Below are positions 17,181 to 26,262 of a stretch of DNA of 64,000 nt, one piece after another (the first letter of the stretch is position 1; every line of letters begins with the position of its first letter). The notes under the pieces are model-generated. The model was not told the origin of the DNA and searched no databases. It saw only the letters and a program-made list of their open reading frames with translations. This stretch comes from Anoxybacillus tengchongensis (lineage in GTDB: Bacteria; Bacillota; Bacilli; Bacillales; Anoxybacillaceae), in the NCBI RefSeq assembly GCF_014201585.1, contig NZ_JACHES010000001.1, forward strand, positions 1 to 64,000. Direction: 5' to 3'. The position numbers were made by a program, and so were the translations under genes.

Positions 17181-18116
17181 ATGAACAATAGTGATATTTT
17201 ATTTCTTTATGATGCGAAATTAACAAATCCAAATGGTGACATTGATGAAGAAAACCGTCCACGCATGGACTATGAACGCTCGATAAACTTAGTAAGCGAC
17301 GTTCGATTGAAGCGCTATATTCGTGATTACTTTGAACAAATTGGGAAAGAAATTTTTGTAGGGAAAGTGGATGGGGAGACGGTAAATGCGACAGAACGGA
17401 TTAAACGTTTATTTGAGAAATACGATGGTAAAGTAAATATTAACAAATTATCAAAAGAACAACAAACATGGATGCTTGATCAATTGATCGACGTTCGAGT
17501 ATTTGGAGCAACAATGCCATTGAAATCTGAGGATAAGGGAAGCTCCATGACTTTTATTGGTCCTGTTCAGTTCAACTGGGGATATTCATTAAATAAAGTG
17601 ACGCTTGTGGAGTCAGCAAGTATTACTTCTCATTTTGGCTCGGATGATAAAAACGATGGCGGCAACATTGGAAAAGATTATCGTGTATACTACTCGTTTT
17701 TAGCATTTCATGGGGTAATTAGTGGTCATCGTGCAGCACATACAAGGCTTACAGATGAAGATATTCATCTTTTTGACAAGGCGGTTATCAAGTCTATTCC
17801 ATTAAGTGCGACTCGCAGTAAAGTCGGTCAGTATCCACGCCTATATGTACGTGTGGAATATAACTCTCCGGAATTCCTTGTAGGGGACTTGCGAGATTTA
17901 GTGAGTTTAGCAGAAACAGAAGGATTGCGAAGCATTTCAGAGGTGCAACTTCATGTGGATGCGCTAGTAAACAAGTTGTTAGAAGTGCGTGATGAGATTG
18001 CGTATATTCATTACTGGCAGGATTCTAACTTATTGTTAAGTTATGAAGGGCTGCAAGGAAAATTGGTTGATCTTATACCGACTGAGTTGGCTGATAAGCT
18101 TGTTTCAGTGTTGTAA
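17181..18116 (+). CDS. cas7: Type I-B Cascade backbone protein Cas7b (Csh2)
   Basis: Cas7 coats the crRNA spacer as the repeated backbone subunit of Cascade. The 311-aa product has the Csh2/Cst2-like start: LFLYDAKLTNPNGDIDEENRPR followed in the same region by VSDVRLKRYIRDY. The later GSSMTFIGPVQFNWGYSLNKV segment is also typical. It follows cas8b by 24 nt and precedes cas5 by 15 nt. Confidence 0.92.
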   Translation: MNNSDILFLYDAKLTNPNGDIDEENRPRMDYERSINLVSDVRLKRYIRDYFEQIGKEIFVGKVDGETVNATERIKRLFEKYDGKVNINKLSKEQQTWMLDQLIDVRVFGATMPLKSEDKGSSMTFIGPVQFNWGYSLNKVTLVESASITSHFGSDDKNDGGNIGKDYRVYYSFLAFHGVISGHRAAHTRLTDEDIHLFDKAVIKSIPLSATRSKVGQYPRLYVRVEYNSPEFLVGDLRDLVSLAETEGLRSISEVQLHVDALVNKLLEVRDEIAYIHYWQDSNLLLSYEGLQGKLVDLIPTELADKLVSVL

Positions 18117-18131
18117 AAAAGGGTGACATTT

Positions 18132-18866
18132 ATGAACATGCTTATTTTTGATTTGGTTGGGAAGATGGGACATTTTCGAAAGATAGATACGAACTCATCT
18201 TCTCTATCATATTTTTTTCCGCCGCGAACAACGGTTATAGGAATTATTGCGGGTATTTTAGGAATGGAAAGAGATAGTTATTATGAGCAGTTTTCAGAGA
18301 ATCAATGCGATATCGCACTTTCTGTACGTACTCCCGTCCGGAAAATGGTTCAAACAGTAAATTATATGCTAGTAACATCTAAAAGTCATCTCAACAATAG
18401 TAAGGGGCATACACAAATCCCACTTGAGTTTGTTTTACCTAGGAAAGAAGAAGTACATTTGCGATACCGCATTTATTTTTCACATGATGATTCGTTTATT
18501 TATGAAAGTGTGAAGAAGCGAATACAAGAAAATCGCTATATTTATCCTCCATACTTGGGACTTTCTGAACTTATTGGGCAATTGGAATGGATTACCGAGG
18601 TGGAAGGGGTACAAAATGAGGCAGGTAGGTTAGTGCCGATTCATTCTGTTGCTCGCGTTTCCCAGTTACGTGAACGCTCAATTCAGCTATCTAATGAAAT
18701 AAGGATTGTTAAAGAGTTCATGACTCGCCACTTCACAAAGGAAAGAATGATTCAAGAAACCGATTACTATTTGTTAGAGCAATCGCGGCAACTAGTAGCT
18801 ACTCCCGAGGTACCGTATGTTACTGTCATGTACGGTGGGGAAAAAGAAAACGTGTTATTTATGTAG
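18132..18866 (+). CDS. cas5: Type I-B Cascade protein Cas5b
   Basis: Cas5 holds the 5' handle of the crRNA in Cascade. The 244-aa product shows the Cas5 N-terminus: MLIFDLVGKMGHFRK, then SLSYFFPPRTTVIGIIAGILG, where the PPRTTV(I)G(I)IAG pattern is diagnostic. The ATG at 18132 has AAGGGTG before it; an ATG at 18138 (MLIF) is also possible. Its stop codon lies inside the stem of the hairpin that separates it from cas3. Confidence 0.9.
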   Translation: MNMLIFDLVGKMGHFRKIDTNSSSLSYFFPPRTTVIGIIAGILGMERDSYYEQFSENQCDIALSVRTPVRKMVQTVNYMLVTSKSHLNNSKGHTQIPLEFVLPRKEEVHLRYRIYFSHDDSFIYESVKKRIQENRYIYPPYLGLSELIGQLEWITEVEGVQNEAGRLVPIHSVARVSQLRERSIQLSNEIRIVKEFMTRHFTKERMIQETDYYLLEQSRQLVATPEVPYVTVMYGGEKENVLFM

Positions 18867-18898
18867 CGCAGCGACGTTCGAATTGCTGCGCTATTTTT
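18864..18898 (+). terminator. Intrinsic terminator or attenuator between cas5 and cas3
   Basis: TAGCGCAGC (18864-18872) pairs perfectly with GCTGCGCTA (18885-18893) and is followed by TTTTT. It sits inside an otherwise continuous cas operon, so it may lower cas3 and adaptation gene expression relative to Cascade. Confidence 0.75.
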
Positions 18899-18912
18899 AA
18901 GGGGGCGAAAAC

Positions 18913-21384
18913 ATGTATCTATCCCATACAAACCCGGATAAACAATTAGTTGTTCATTTATGGGAAGTGTATGAGTATTCGAGTGATATGCTGAAGCACG
19001 TGCCGTTATCCGAAGAAAATCGGGAAGTATTGCTATATATCAATAAGATTGTTTCTTTGACTCACGATTTTGGCAAATACTTATCCTATTTTCAAACCTA
19101 TTTAAAAAACGGAGAAACGCAAGGGGACTTGCATCATCATTCATTTATTTCTGCTTTGTTTGCAGCTCACCTTTTATGCCGCTCAAGTTTCTTGGTAGCT
19201 TCTTGGTCTGAATTTGCTCCATTATTAGGATATTTTATAATTATGCATCACCATGGGAATCTGCGCGATATAGCATTAGATGTAACAAAATCACGAGATA
19301 TTTATGAAGATAGTGTACAAGACTCTCTTCGCTATCGTATTCGTATTTTGAAGGAGCAGATTGAGGATGTAAAAAAACATGTATCAGATATCACAAAGGA
19401 TCTGCGTCCGCTATGGGAGAAGTTATGTGTCCCTCTCTCGTTGGAAGAGGAACTTCAAGACTTTACGCGGGACTACGAAAAAAGCTTTGATGAGGTATAC
19501 CGTCAATACTATTTTATTAAGAAGAAAAGGAGAGGAGAGGTAACGGATAATTTATACTACTATACCTTATTGCTATATTCAGTACTAATTAATGCTGATA
19601 AACTGTCAGCTGCAAATATTAAAAGACAGCCACGTGTCCACATTCCTTCAGATCTTGTTGATCAATACCGTAAAATCCATTTCAATACAGAAGTAATAGA
19701 AGGGACGAATGGATGGCGCAATCGAATGTACAATGTTGTAATGGAGCGACTCCAATATATTGCGAACACAAAGCCAGAGCAACGATTGTTTACACTAACG
19801 GCACCAACTGGCGCAGGAAAAACATTGTTGTCGATTTCAGCTGCTTTGAAATGGAGAGAATATGCCGAACAGCATGAAGGCTATACACCAAAAGTTATTT
19901 ATGCATTACCGTTCACAAGTGTTATTGACCAAAACGAGAAAGTCATTCACGATCTGTTAAAACAATTGGAGGATTTTACATGTAACGAACAGCGATATCT
20001 TGTAAAGCACCATCATTTGTCTAATTTTCAGTATCGTACAAATAATGAAGAATTACCTGTTAGGCAGGCACTGTTGTTGACGGAAAGTTGGGAAGCTGAG
20101 TTTATTGTAACAACATTTGTGCAATTATTTTATACATTGATCGGTTATGAAAATAGAGCACTAAAGAAATTTCATCAAATTGCAGGAGGCATTATTATTC
20201 TTGATGAAATACAAAATGTACCTGTTGAATACTGGCCTCTGCTTCGCTCTGTATTATACAAAATGGCTGAATTATTTAGTTGCAAAATTTTATTACTAAC
20301 AGCTACACAGCCTTTAATTTTTCCAAAAGATGAGACAATAGAGCTTCTAGAATCTGACATGATAAAGCCGATTAACTTCTTTAAGGAAATGGAGCGTGTG
20401 GAGCTTCATCCGTTTAGAGGAGAAAGAGGATTTTGTAATGTGGATGAATGGATTGAACAGTTTCAACTTCGATTTGAAGAGGGAAAAAGTTACTTATCCA
20501 TTTTTAACACGATTAAAACGTCAATTGATGTATATGAACGATTAAAAGGTTGGCTAAAACAGTACGGCTATCATGTGATATACCTTTCTACTAATATTGT
20601 TCCTTACGAACGTAGGCAACGGATTGAAACAATGAAGCAACTTTTAAAAGATAAGAAGAAGGTAGCTGTTATTTCTACACAAGTAGTCGAAGCTGGAGTA
20701 GATGTTGATTTTGATATTGTTTATCGTGATATAGGTCCAATTGATGCTATTGTCCAAGCTGCAGGTCGCTGTAACCGGAACGGAAAAGCAAGGGAGTTTG
20801 GCAAAGTGTATATTGTTCCGGTAGAAAGAAACGGAACTTTAGAATCGCAGTACGTATACGGATCTGTTCATACGAAAATTGCAAAAGAATCGTTGCCGAA
20901 AGAGACAGTTTCAGAGCATCAATTTTTTGGTATTATTTATCGGTATTTTGAGAGTGTACAAAATGCTAAATCATTTACTGTATCAGAAGGGATTATACGG
21001 GCGATAGAGGGATTGAGATTTGATGCAAAAGAAAAGAGCGAGTTCGACTATGTATCAGACTTTCAACTAATTAAAGATGTTCACCAGGCAGTAGATGTAT
21101 TCGTTGAAGTAGATGAGCAAGCAATGGCTATTTGGGAAGAGTACATTTCAACGGTAATTGAAGAAAAAGATTTAGAAACAAAACTTGAAAACTATTTACA
21201 CTTGAAGAAAGAGGTACGTCAGTATGTCATTTCTGCCCCAATCCAGCTTGTGAAAAATTTAGATCGTGACTTGTACGAGAAAACTCGAATGCTCCGATTA
21301 CCAAATGACATATTAAACCAATATTATCATTGCGAATATGGATTAATTCGCTCAAGTGAGATGGTGGATGCATGGACTATGTAA
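18913..21384 (+). CDS. cas3: Cas3 nuclease-helicase
   Basis: Cas3 unwinds and cuts the DNA marked by Cascade. The 823-aa product has an N-terminal HD nuclease (H15, LTHDFGKY with H51/D52, GDLHHHSF, IIMHHHGN). A superfamily 2 helicase follows: Walker A APTGAGKT near residue 297, a DEIQ box near 430, LLTATQP, and QVVEAGVDVDF with AAGRCNRNGK. Both domains are complete. The ATG follows GGGGGCGAAAAC. Confidence 0.95.
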   Translation: MYLSHTNPDKQLVVHLWEVYEYSSDMLKHVPLSEENREVLLYINKIVSLTHDFGKYLSYFQTYLKNGETQGDLHHHSFISALFAAHLLCRSSFLVASWSEFAPLLGYFIIMHHHGNLRDIALDVTKSRDIYEDSVQDSLRYRIRILKEQIEDVKKHVSDITKDLRPLWEKLCVPLSLEEELQDFTRDYEKSFDEVYRQYYFIKKKRRGEVTDNLYYYTLLLYSVLINADKLSAANIKRQPRVHIPSDLVDQYRKIHFNTEVIEGTNGWRNRMYNVVMERLQYIANTKPEQRLFTLTAPTGAGKTLLSISAALKWREYAEQHEGYTPKVIYALPFTSVIDQNEKVIHDLLKQLEDFTCNEQRYLVKHHHLSNFQYRTNNEELPVRQALLLTESWEAEFIVTTFVQLFYTLIGYENRALKKFHQIAGGIIILDEIQNVPVEYWPLLRSVLYKMAELFSCKILLLTATQPLIFPKDETIELLESDMIKPINFFKEMERVELHPFRGERGFCNVDEWIEQFQLRFEEGKSYLSIFNTIKTSIDVYERLKGWLKQYGYHVIYLSTNIVPYERRQRIETMKQLLKDKKKVAVISTQVVEAGVDVDFDIVYRDIGPIDAIVQAAGRCNRNGKAREFGKVYIVPVERNGTLESQYVYGSVHTKIAKESLPKETVSEHQFFGIIYRYFESVQNAKSFTVSEGIIRAIEGLRFDAKEKSEFDYVSDFQLIKDVHQAVDVFVEVDEQAMAIWEEYISTVIEEKDLETKLENYLHLKKEVRQYVISAPIQLVKNLDRDLYEKTRMLRLPNDILNQYYHCEYGLIRSSEMVDAWTM

Positions 21385-21881
21385 TGGATGTAAATGGTAC
21401 ACATATTTGGTATTACTTTATTTGCAAGCGTGAAGTCTGGCTTATTGTGCACCAAATAGCAGCTGATCAAGAAGATGATAACCTTGAAATAGGGCGGTTT
21501 ATTTCTGAAACAAGTTATCAACGTCAGAAAAAAGAAATAATCATTGGAAATATTAAAGTGGATCGTGTACGTCGTGAAGGGAATACACTTGTTGTCGGTG
21601 AAGTGAAAAAATCATCCACTTATGAAAAAAGTGCATATTATCAACTCTTTTATTATCTTGATACACTTCGGAAAATGGGAATAACAGCTCAAGGAGAGCT
21701 TTTGTTTCCAAAAGAGAAGAAAGTGGTTAAAGTGGAATGGACAGAAAAAGGGAAGCAAGTATTAGAAGAAGCCATTGCTGATATTCGCAGCATCGCCCGT
21801 TCACCTGTACCTCCAGAGCCGAAAAAGATCGGATTTTGCCGTAGTTGTGCTTACCGAGAATATTGTTGGGCGGAGGAATAG
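21372..21881 (+). CDS. cas4: Cas4 PD-(D/E)XK nuclease
   Basis: Cas4 trims prespacers and checks their PAM before Cas1-Cas2 integration. The 169-aa protein has D64 and GEVKK (E77/K79) of the PD-(D/E)XK centre. It also has the four iron-sulfur cysteines: C18 in FICKREVW and C156, C159, C165 in CRSCAYREYC. The start at 21372 overlaps the end of cas3 by 13 nt; a second in-frame ATG at 21384 is possible. Confidence 0.93.
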   Translation: MDYVMDVNGTHIWYYFICKREVWLIVHQIAADQEDDNLEIGRFISETSYQRQKKEIIIGNIKVDRVRREGNTLVVGEVKKSSTYEKSAYYQLFYYLDTLRKMGITAQGELLFPKEKKVVKVEWTEKGKQVLEEAIADIRSIARSPVPPEPKKIGFCRSCAYREYCWAEE

Positions 21882-21883
21882 AA

Positions 21884-22891
21884 ATGAAAAAAACGCTTTA
21901 TATTTTTCAAAATGGAGAGTTGTTTCGGAAGGACAACAGTGTTTGTTTTGAAACATCTGAGCGGAAACGTGTGTTGCCTGTCGAGGATATTAACGATATT
22001 TACATTTTCGGTGAAGTGAATGTAACGAAAAAGTTTTTGGAGTTAATGGCACAAAAGCATATTTGTATCCATTATTTTAATCATTATGGTTATTACACCG
22101 GGACATTTTATCCTCGGGAGCACTTAAATGCGGGGCATGTTGTTTTGAAACAGGCTGAAGCGTATTTGCATCCTGAAAAACGTCTTATTCTAGCGCGAAA
22201 ATTTATTGATGGGTCTATCGGACAAATGATTCAAGTGTTGAAATATTATCAAAATCGCATACAAGAGAAAAATGATAAATTCAAGGAAATGATTTTAGAT
22301 TTTCAGCAGAGCTGCTCCAAGCTGGAACAATGGACTAGTGTTGAAGAAATGATGGCAACAGAAGGGCATGTACGTGAGAAATATTATCGTATGTTCGATG
22401 ACATTTTGAACAATCATCCAGACTTTTTGTTTGAAAAACGCTCGAAGCGCCCACCTCTAAATCGTTTAAATGCGATGATTAGTTTCGGAAATCAGATTTG
22501 CTATACGATGTGTTTGAGTGAAATCTATAAAACATACTTAGATCCACGAATTGGTTTTTTGCATGCGACAAACTTTCGGCGGTTTTCACTTAATTTAGAT
22601 GTTGCAGAAATTTTCAAGCCGATTATGGTAGATCGTTTAATTTTTACGCTTATTAATAAGAAAATGATAACGAAAAAAGATTTTGATAAGCATATGGAAG
22701 GAATTTTATTGTCTGAAGAAGGACGCAAAAAGTTTATTGAAGAGTTAGACAAACGGATGAAAACAACAGTTAATCATCGGCATCTCGGGAAATCCGTATC
22801 CTATCGACGGCTTATTCGGTTAGAGCTTTATAAAATTCAAAAACATTTACTCGGTGAAAAAGAATATGAGCCATATCGCTCATTATGGTAG
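21884..22891 (+). CDS. cas1: Cas1 integrase (type I-B)
   Basis: Cas1 is the integrase that inserts new spacers at the leader end of arrays. The 335-aa product has the I-B Cas1 pattern: an N-terminal beta domain (TLYIFQNGELFRKDNSVCF), HYFNHYGYYTG, and a helical C-terminal domain with GFLHATNFRRFSLNLDVAEIFKP, which carries the catalytic His and acidic residues. The ATG at 21884 comes 3 nt after cas4 with GGAGGAAT before it; an upstream in-frame start inside cas4 is unlikely. Confidence 0.95.
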   Translation: MKKTLYIFQNGELFRKDNSVCFETSERKRVLPVEDINDIYIFGEVNVTKKFLELMAQKHICIHYFNHYGYYTGTFYPREHLNAGHVVLKQAEAYLHPEKRLILARKFIDGSIGQMIQVLKYYQNRIQEKNDKFKEMILDFQQSCSKLEQWTSVEEMMATEGHVREKYYRMFDDILNNHPDFLFEKRSKRPPLNRLNAMISFGNQICYTMCLSEIYKTYLDPRIGFLHATNFRRFSLNLDVAEIFKPIMVDRLIFTLINKKMITKKDFDKHMEGILLSEEGRKKFIEELDKRMKTTVNHRHLGKSVSYRRLIRLELYKIQKHLLGEKEYEPYRSLW

Positions 22892-22901
22892 GTGTCGATA
22901 T

Positions 22902-23165
22902 ATGTTTGTTATTCTTGTCTATGATTTTGATAAGAGAAGGGTTTCAAAAGCATTGAAAATTGCACGTAAATATTTATACTGGGTTCAAAACTCAGTATTC
23001 GAAGGGGAGATTTCTGAAGCGAACTATGTGAAGTTAAAAGCGGAGCTGGAAGACATTATAGATCCAGATGTTGATTCAGTTATTTTTTATACATTCCGCA
23101 CGCAAAAATATTCGAAGCGTGAAGAGTTTGGACTGAAAAAAGGTGGAGAGGAATTCATTTTGTAG
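22902..23165 (+). CDS. cas2: Cas2 adaptation protein
   Basis: Cas2 forms the core dimer of the Cas1-Cas2 integration complex. The 87-aa product has the ferredoxin-like first strand FVILVYDFD with the conserved D8, then KYLYWVQNSVFEGEIS. The ATG at 22902 lies 10 nt after cas1 with GGTAGGTG before it. Confidence 0.95.
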   Translation: MFVILVYDFDKRRVSKALKIARKYLYWVQNSVFEGEISEANYVKLKAELEDIIDPDVDSVIFYTFRTQKYSKREEFGLKKGGEEFIL

Positions 23166-23179
23166 AGAGGAAGACGGAA

Positions 23180-23929
23180 ATGCGTTTAACGATTACATTA
23201 CGGGGAACAGACGGAACGGTTATATTGCCACTTCATTATCAGCAATATTTACAAGGGCTAATATACCATTCACTCAGCGATGAGGCATTTGCTCACTTTT
23301 TGCATGATCGTGGATTTCGCAAAGAAAAGCGATCGTTTAAAATGTTTACATTTAGCCGCTTATTTGGCGAACATTACATTCAATACGATGCCAAAACGAT
23401 TACTTTTGTTGATTCGATTCAATGGCACATTGGCACTGTGCTTCCTGAACTGACGCAACAGTTAGGGGAATATTTATTGCTTCAGCCATACGTAAAAATT
23501 GGTGATCAGCATGTCATCGTTGAGCGAGTGGAAACCGAGAAACGAGCAATTGAGCAACGTGAAATTGAAATCGATATGTTGTCGCCGATGACTGTATACA
23601 GTACGTACGAAACGGTGGATGGGAAGAAAAAAACACAATTTTTTGACCCGAACGATGAAGTGTTTCCCCATTTAATGGAACGGAATTTTCATAACAAATA
23701 TGAAGCATACTATGGGGTTCCACCGAGCGATCGGTTACTCATCGAACCTGTCGATGTTCGAAAAAACGATCGGATCGTAACGAGCTTTAAAGGCTTTTAC
23801 ATTACAGCGTGGAAAGGGCGGTATAAGCTTATTTCTTCTCCAGAAAATTTAACGTTTTTGTATCGTGTAGGTATCGGCGGACGAAACTCACAAGGATTCG
23901 GCATGTTTCGTATTGCAAATAGAAAGTGA
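23180..23929 (+). CDS. cas6: Cas6 crRNA-processing endoribonuclease
   Basis: Cas6 cuts pre-crRNA inside each repeat to leave the ATTGAAAC handle. The 249-aa product has the Cas6 fold signature: an early LPLHYQQYLQGLIYHSLSD helix with candidate catalytic His, and the C-terminal Gly-rich GIGGRNSQGFGMF loop. It is the only Cas6 seen, so it probably processes both arrays and supplies both the I-B and III-B complexes (inference). The second array leader begins right after it. Confidence 0.93.
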   Translation: MRLTITLRGTDGTVILPLHYQQYLQGLIYHSLSDEAFAHFLHDRGFRKEKRSFKMFTFSRLFGEHYIQYDAKTITFVDSIQWHIGTVLPELTQQLGEYLLLQPYVKIGDQHVIVERVETEKRAIEQREIEIDMLSPMTVYSTYETVDGKKKTQFFDPNDEVFPHLMERNFHNKYEAYYGVPPSDRLLIEPVDVRKNDRIVTSFKGFYITAWKGRYKLISSPENLTFLYRVGIGGRNSQGFGMFRIANRK

Positions 23930-23935
23930 AGTATT

Positions 23936-24111
23936 TCACAACTGTCGTCGACCTCCAATCTTGCAAAAACCTCGGGGGATCGACGACAGTTTGTATTTTG
24001 CCACTCTTTCAGTTGTATCAACGGATATAGGCTATTGACTGAATTTTCGGATGTATGTATAATAACATTGTATAGCTTTTCCAAGTGTTGATTTATCAAT
24101 ACTTTTTTGGG
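23936..24111 (+). promoter_or_regulatory. Leader of CRISPR array 2
   Basis: This is a near copy of the array 1 leader, with a small number of substitutions. The stem-loop lies at 23940-23991. The promoter has TTGACT at 24035-24040, a 17-nt gap and TATAAT at 24058-24063, and the run before the first repeat again ends TTTTTTGGGG. Confidence 0.85.
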
Positions 24112-24889
24112 GTTTGTATCGTACCTATGAGGAATTGAAACTAAGCTGGTTCAATATCTTGACGGCGAACCTTATAATAGTTTGTATCGTACCTATGAGG
24201 AATTGAAACATGATATGATAGACAGCATTCATTTCTTTTTTTACAATGTTTGTATCGTACCTATGAGGAATTGAAACAAATCAGTAATACCGCTATTACC
24301 AAAATAAAAGGCTGTTTGTATCGTACCTATGAGGAATTGAAACGAGTTTTCGTATCCCGACCCGAACGCAACCGAATCGCAAGTTTGTATCGTACCTATG
24401 AGGAATTGAAACTCCTCAATCCACGTCTTTCCATCCCAAATAAGCCACTGTTTGTATCGTACCTATGAGGAATTGAAACTCTGTTCGGTGGAAAAGATGA
24501 ATCCTCGCAAGACCTCGTTTGTATCGTACCTATGAGGAATTGAAACTTAGGAGGAAAAGATAATGGCACAAATTAGCTTCGAGGGTTTGTATCGTACCTA
24601 TGAGGAATTGAAACCAGCTTGAAAGAAGGTGTGAAATGGTGGTAGATGCGTTTGTTTGTATCGTACCTATGAGGAATTGAAACTTTGCAAATACATAACC
24701 AATCTTTGTTTTACCAATGTTTGTTTGTATCGTACCTATGAGGAATTGAAACGAACCATTGAAACTCGACGGGAACGAGCGAGCGATGATTGTTTGTATC
24801 GTACCTATGAGGAATTGAAACTGGTTTTTCAACATATTGCTTACTTGCAAATCCTCTACGTTTGTATCGTACCTATGAGGAATTGAAAC
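24112..24889 (+). CRISPR. CRISPR array 2: 12 identical repeats, 11 spacers
   Basis: The 30-bp repeat is the same as in array 1. Twelve perfect copies lie between 24112 and 24889, with spacers of 36-39 nt. The last copy is perfect, not decayed, and a tnpB element begins within about 65 nt. The trailer end has therefore probably been lost or displaced. Confidence 0.99.
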
Positions 24890-24953
24890 AAGTTTTCAAG
24901 GAGCGTTTCTGTTAGAAAGGTTTTCAAAACATTTCTAGCGGGAGGTGAAAGTC

Positions 24954-26078
24954 TTGCCCGTGCATAAAGCGTATAAGTTTCGCATGTACCCGAACAAAAA
25001 ACAAGAGGTGCTAATTAATAAAACGTTCGGATGCTCACGTTTTGTGTTTAACCATTTTCTCGTCAGATGGAACGACACATACAAAAAAACAGGGAAAGGA
25101 CTGTCTTATCAGGCGTGTTCTTCGCAATTGACCAAGTTGAAAAAAGAATACACTTGGCTCAAAGAAGTGGACAGCATCGCACTTCAAACCTCGCTGAAAC
25201 ATTTGTCGGATGCATTCACACGATTTTTCCAAAAACAAAACGACAAACCTCGTTTTAAGTCAAAGAAGAACAAGGTGCAATCGTATACAACGAAATACAC
25301 GAAAGGAAATATAGCGATTGTAGGTAACAAAATCAAGCTTCCGAAACTAGGATTCGTTCGTTTTGCCAAAAGTCGTGAGGTAGAAGGACGTATGTTATCC
25401 GTCACCATTCGACGCAATCCAAGCGGAAAATATTTCGTATCCATTCTTGTAAAAACAGATGTGCAACCACTCCCAAAAACACATACTGCTGTTGGTATCG
25501 ACATGGGTTTAAAGAACTTTGTCATTCTTTCAGACGGAACAACGTATGCGAATCCAAAATTTCTTCGGAAACTTGAAAAAAAATTAGTCAAAGCTCAACG
25601 CATTCTTTCTAGGCGCAAAATCGGGAGTTCGAATTGGCATAAGCAGCGAATCAAGGTTGCGCGCATACACGAGAAAATCACAAATTCCCGAAACGACTAC
25701 TTGCACAAAATCTCCACCGAGATCGTCAAAAACCACGACATCATCGGGATGGAAGATTTGTCAGTTGCTAGCATGCTCAAAAACAACAAACTCTCCAAAG
25801 CGATCTGCGAGGCGTCATGGGCAACGTTCAAAGCGATGATCGCATACAAGGCCAAGTGGTATGGGAAGCAATTGGTTGTGGTGGCGAAAAACTTCCCATC
25901 GAGCCAGTTATGCTCCCATTGCGGATATCAAAATAAAGACGTGAAACATCTCACTTTGCGTGAATGGCAATGCCCAAATTGCCATACCCGTCATGACCGA
26001 GATGTGAACGCAAGTATCAATATTAAGAATGAAGCCGTTCGGCTTCTAACCGCAGGAACTGCGGGGCTAGCCTACTAA
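24954..26078 (+). CDS. tnpB: TnpB RNA-guided nuclease (complete)
   Basis: This complete 374-aa TnpB has an N-terminal helix-turn-helix-like domain ([20 protein letters not shown]) and a RuvC domain with all three acidic residues: D183 in [10 protein letters not shown]267 in GMEDLS and D350 in DRDVNAS. A zinc finger is formed by CSHC (320-323) and CPNC (340-343). It is expected to cut DNA matching its guide RNA and so help keep the element. It starts at TTG, with GGAGGTG 6 nt before it; the GTG at 24945 lies within that site. There are no signs of decay. Confidence 0.92.
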   Translation: MPVHKAYKFRMYPNKKQEVLINKTFGCSRFVFNHFLVRWNDTYKKTGKGLSYQACSSQLTKLKKEYTWLKEVDSIALQTSLKHLSDAFTRFFQKQNDKPRFKSKKNKVQSYTTKYTKGNIAIVGNKIKLPKLGFVRFAKSREVEGRMLSVTIRRNPSGKYFVSILVKTDVQPLPKTHTAVGIDMGLKNFVILSDGTTYANPKFLRKLEKKLVKAQRILSRRKIGSSNWHKQRIKVARIHEKITNSRNDYLHKISTEIVKNHDIIGMEDLSVASMLKNNKLSKAICEASWATFKAMIAYKAKWYGKQLVVVAKNFPSSQLCSHCGYQNKDVKHLTLREWQCPNCHTRHDRDVNASINIKNEAVRLLTAGTAGLAY

Positions 26079-26190
26079 ATAACTGAAGGGTGCTTCGGTG
26101 TTTGTAGGAATCTCCTGCTTCAAACAAACCGTAAGGTTGTTAAGCGGCGAGTAGTTCAATTGAACGTAGTGGGATAAACCCTCCCCCTTT
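26031..26190 (+). ncRNA. Likely omegaRNA (TnpB guide RNA) scaffold
   Basis: Serial hairpins cover the tnpB 3' end and the bases after it: GAAGCC-GTTC-GGCTTC (26031-26046), CCGCAG-GAA-CTGCGG (26050-26064), ACTGAAG with CTTCGGT (26082-26099) and AACC-GTAA-GGTT near 26130. This is the arrangement known for omegaRNAs, which end with the guide at the element's right tip. The exact 3' end is not determined. Confidence 0.6.
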
Positions 26191-26262
26191 CACTTAATTT
26201 TCACCATCGGCTAGTACATTTACGATATACGGTAAATGATATGTGAATGCGGGGGATATGTG

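Larger units (their letters stand above)
24890..26190 (+). mobile_element. IS200/IS605-family element with tnpB only (IS1341-like)
   Basis: A tnpB gene without tnpA is flanked by hairpins typical of single-strand transposons. On the left, AGAAAGGTTTT and AAAACATTTCT form an imperfect hairpin at 24914-24936. On the right, a chain of hairpins runs from 26031. Lack of tnpA means it depends on another element for movement. The exact tips cannot be set from this sequence alone, and the right limit is approximate. Confidence 0.7.

Noticed and set aside
24250-24886. Reading frames through array 2 with LYRTYEELK-like repeats
   Set aside because: Same artefact of the repeat on the plus strand.
24890-26262. 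Remnant CRISPR repeats beyond the tnpB element
   Set aside because: No sequence like the repeat was seen on the far side of the element.
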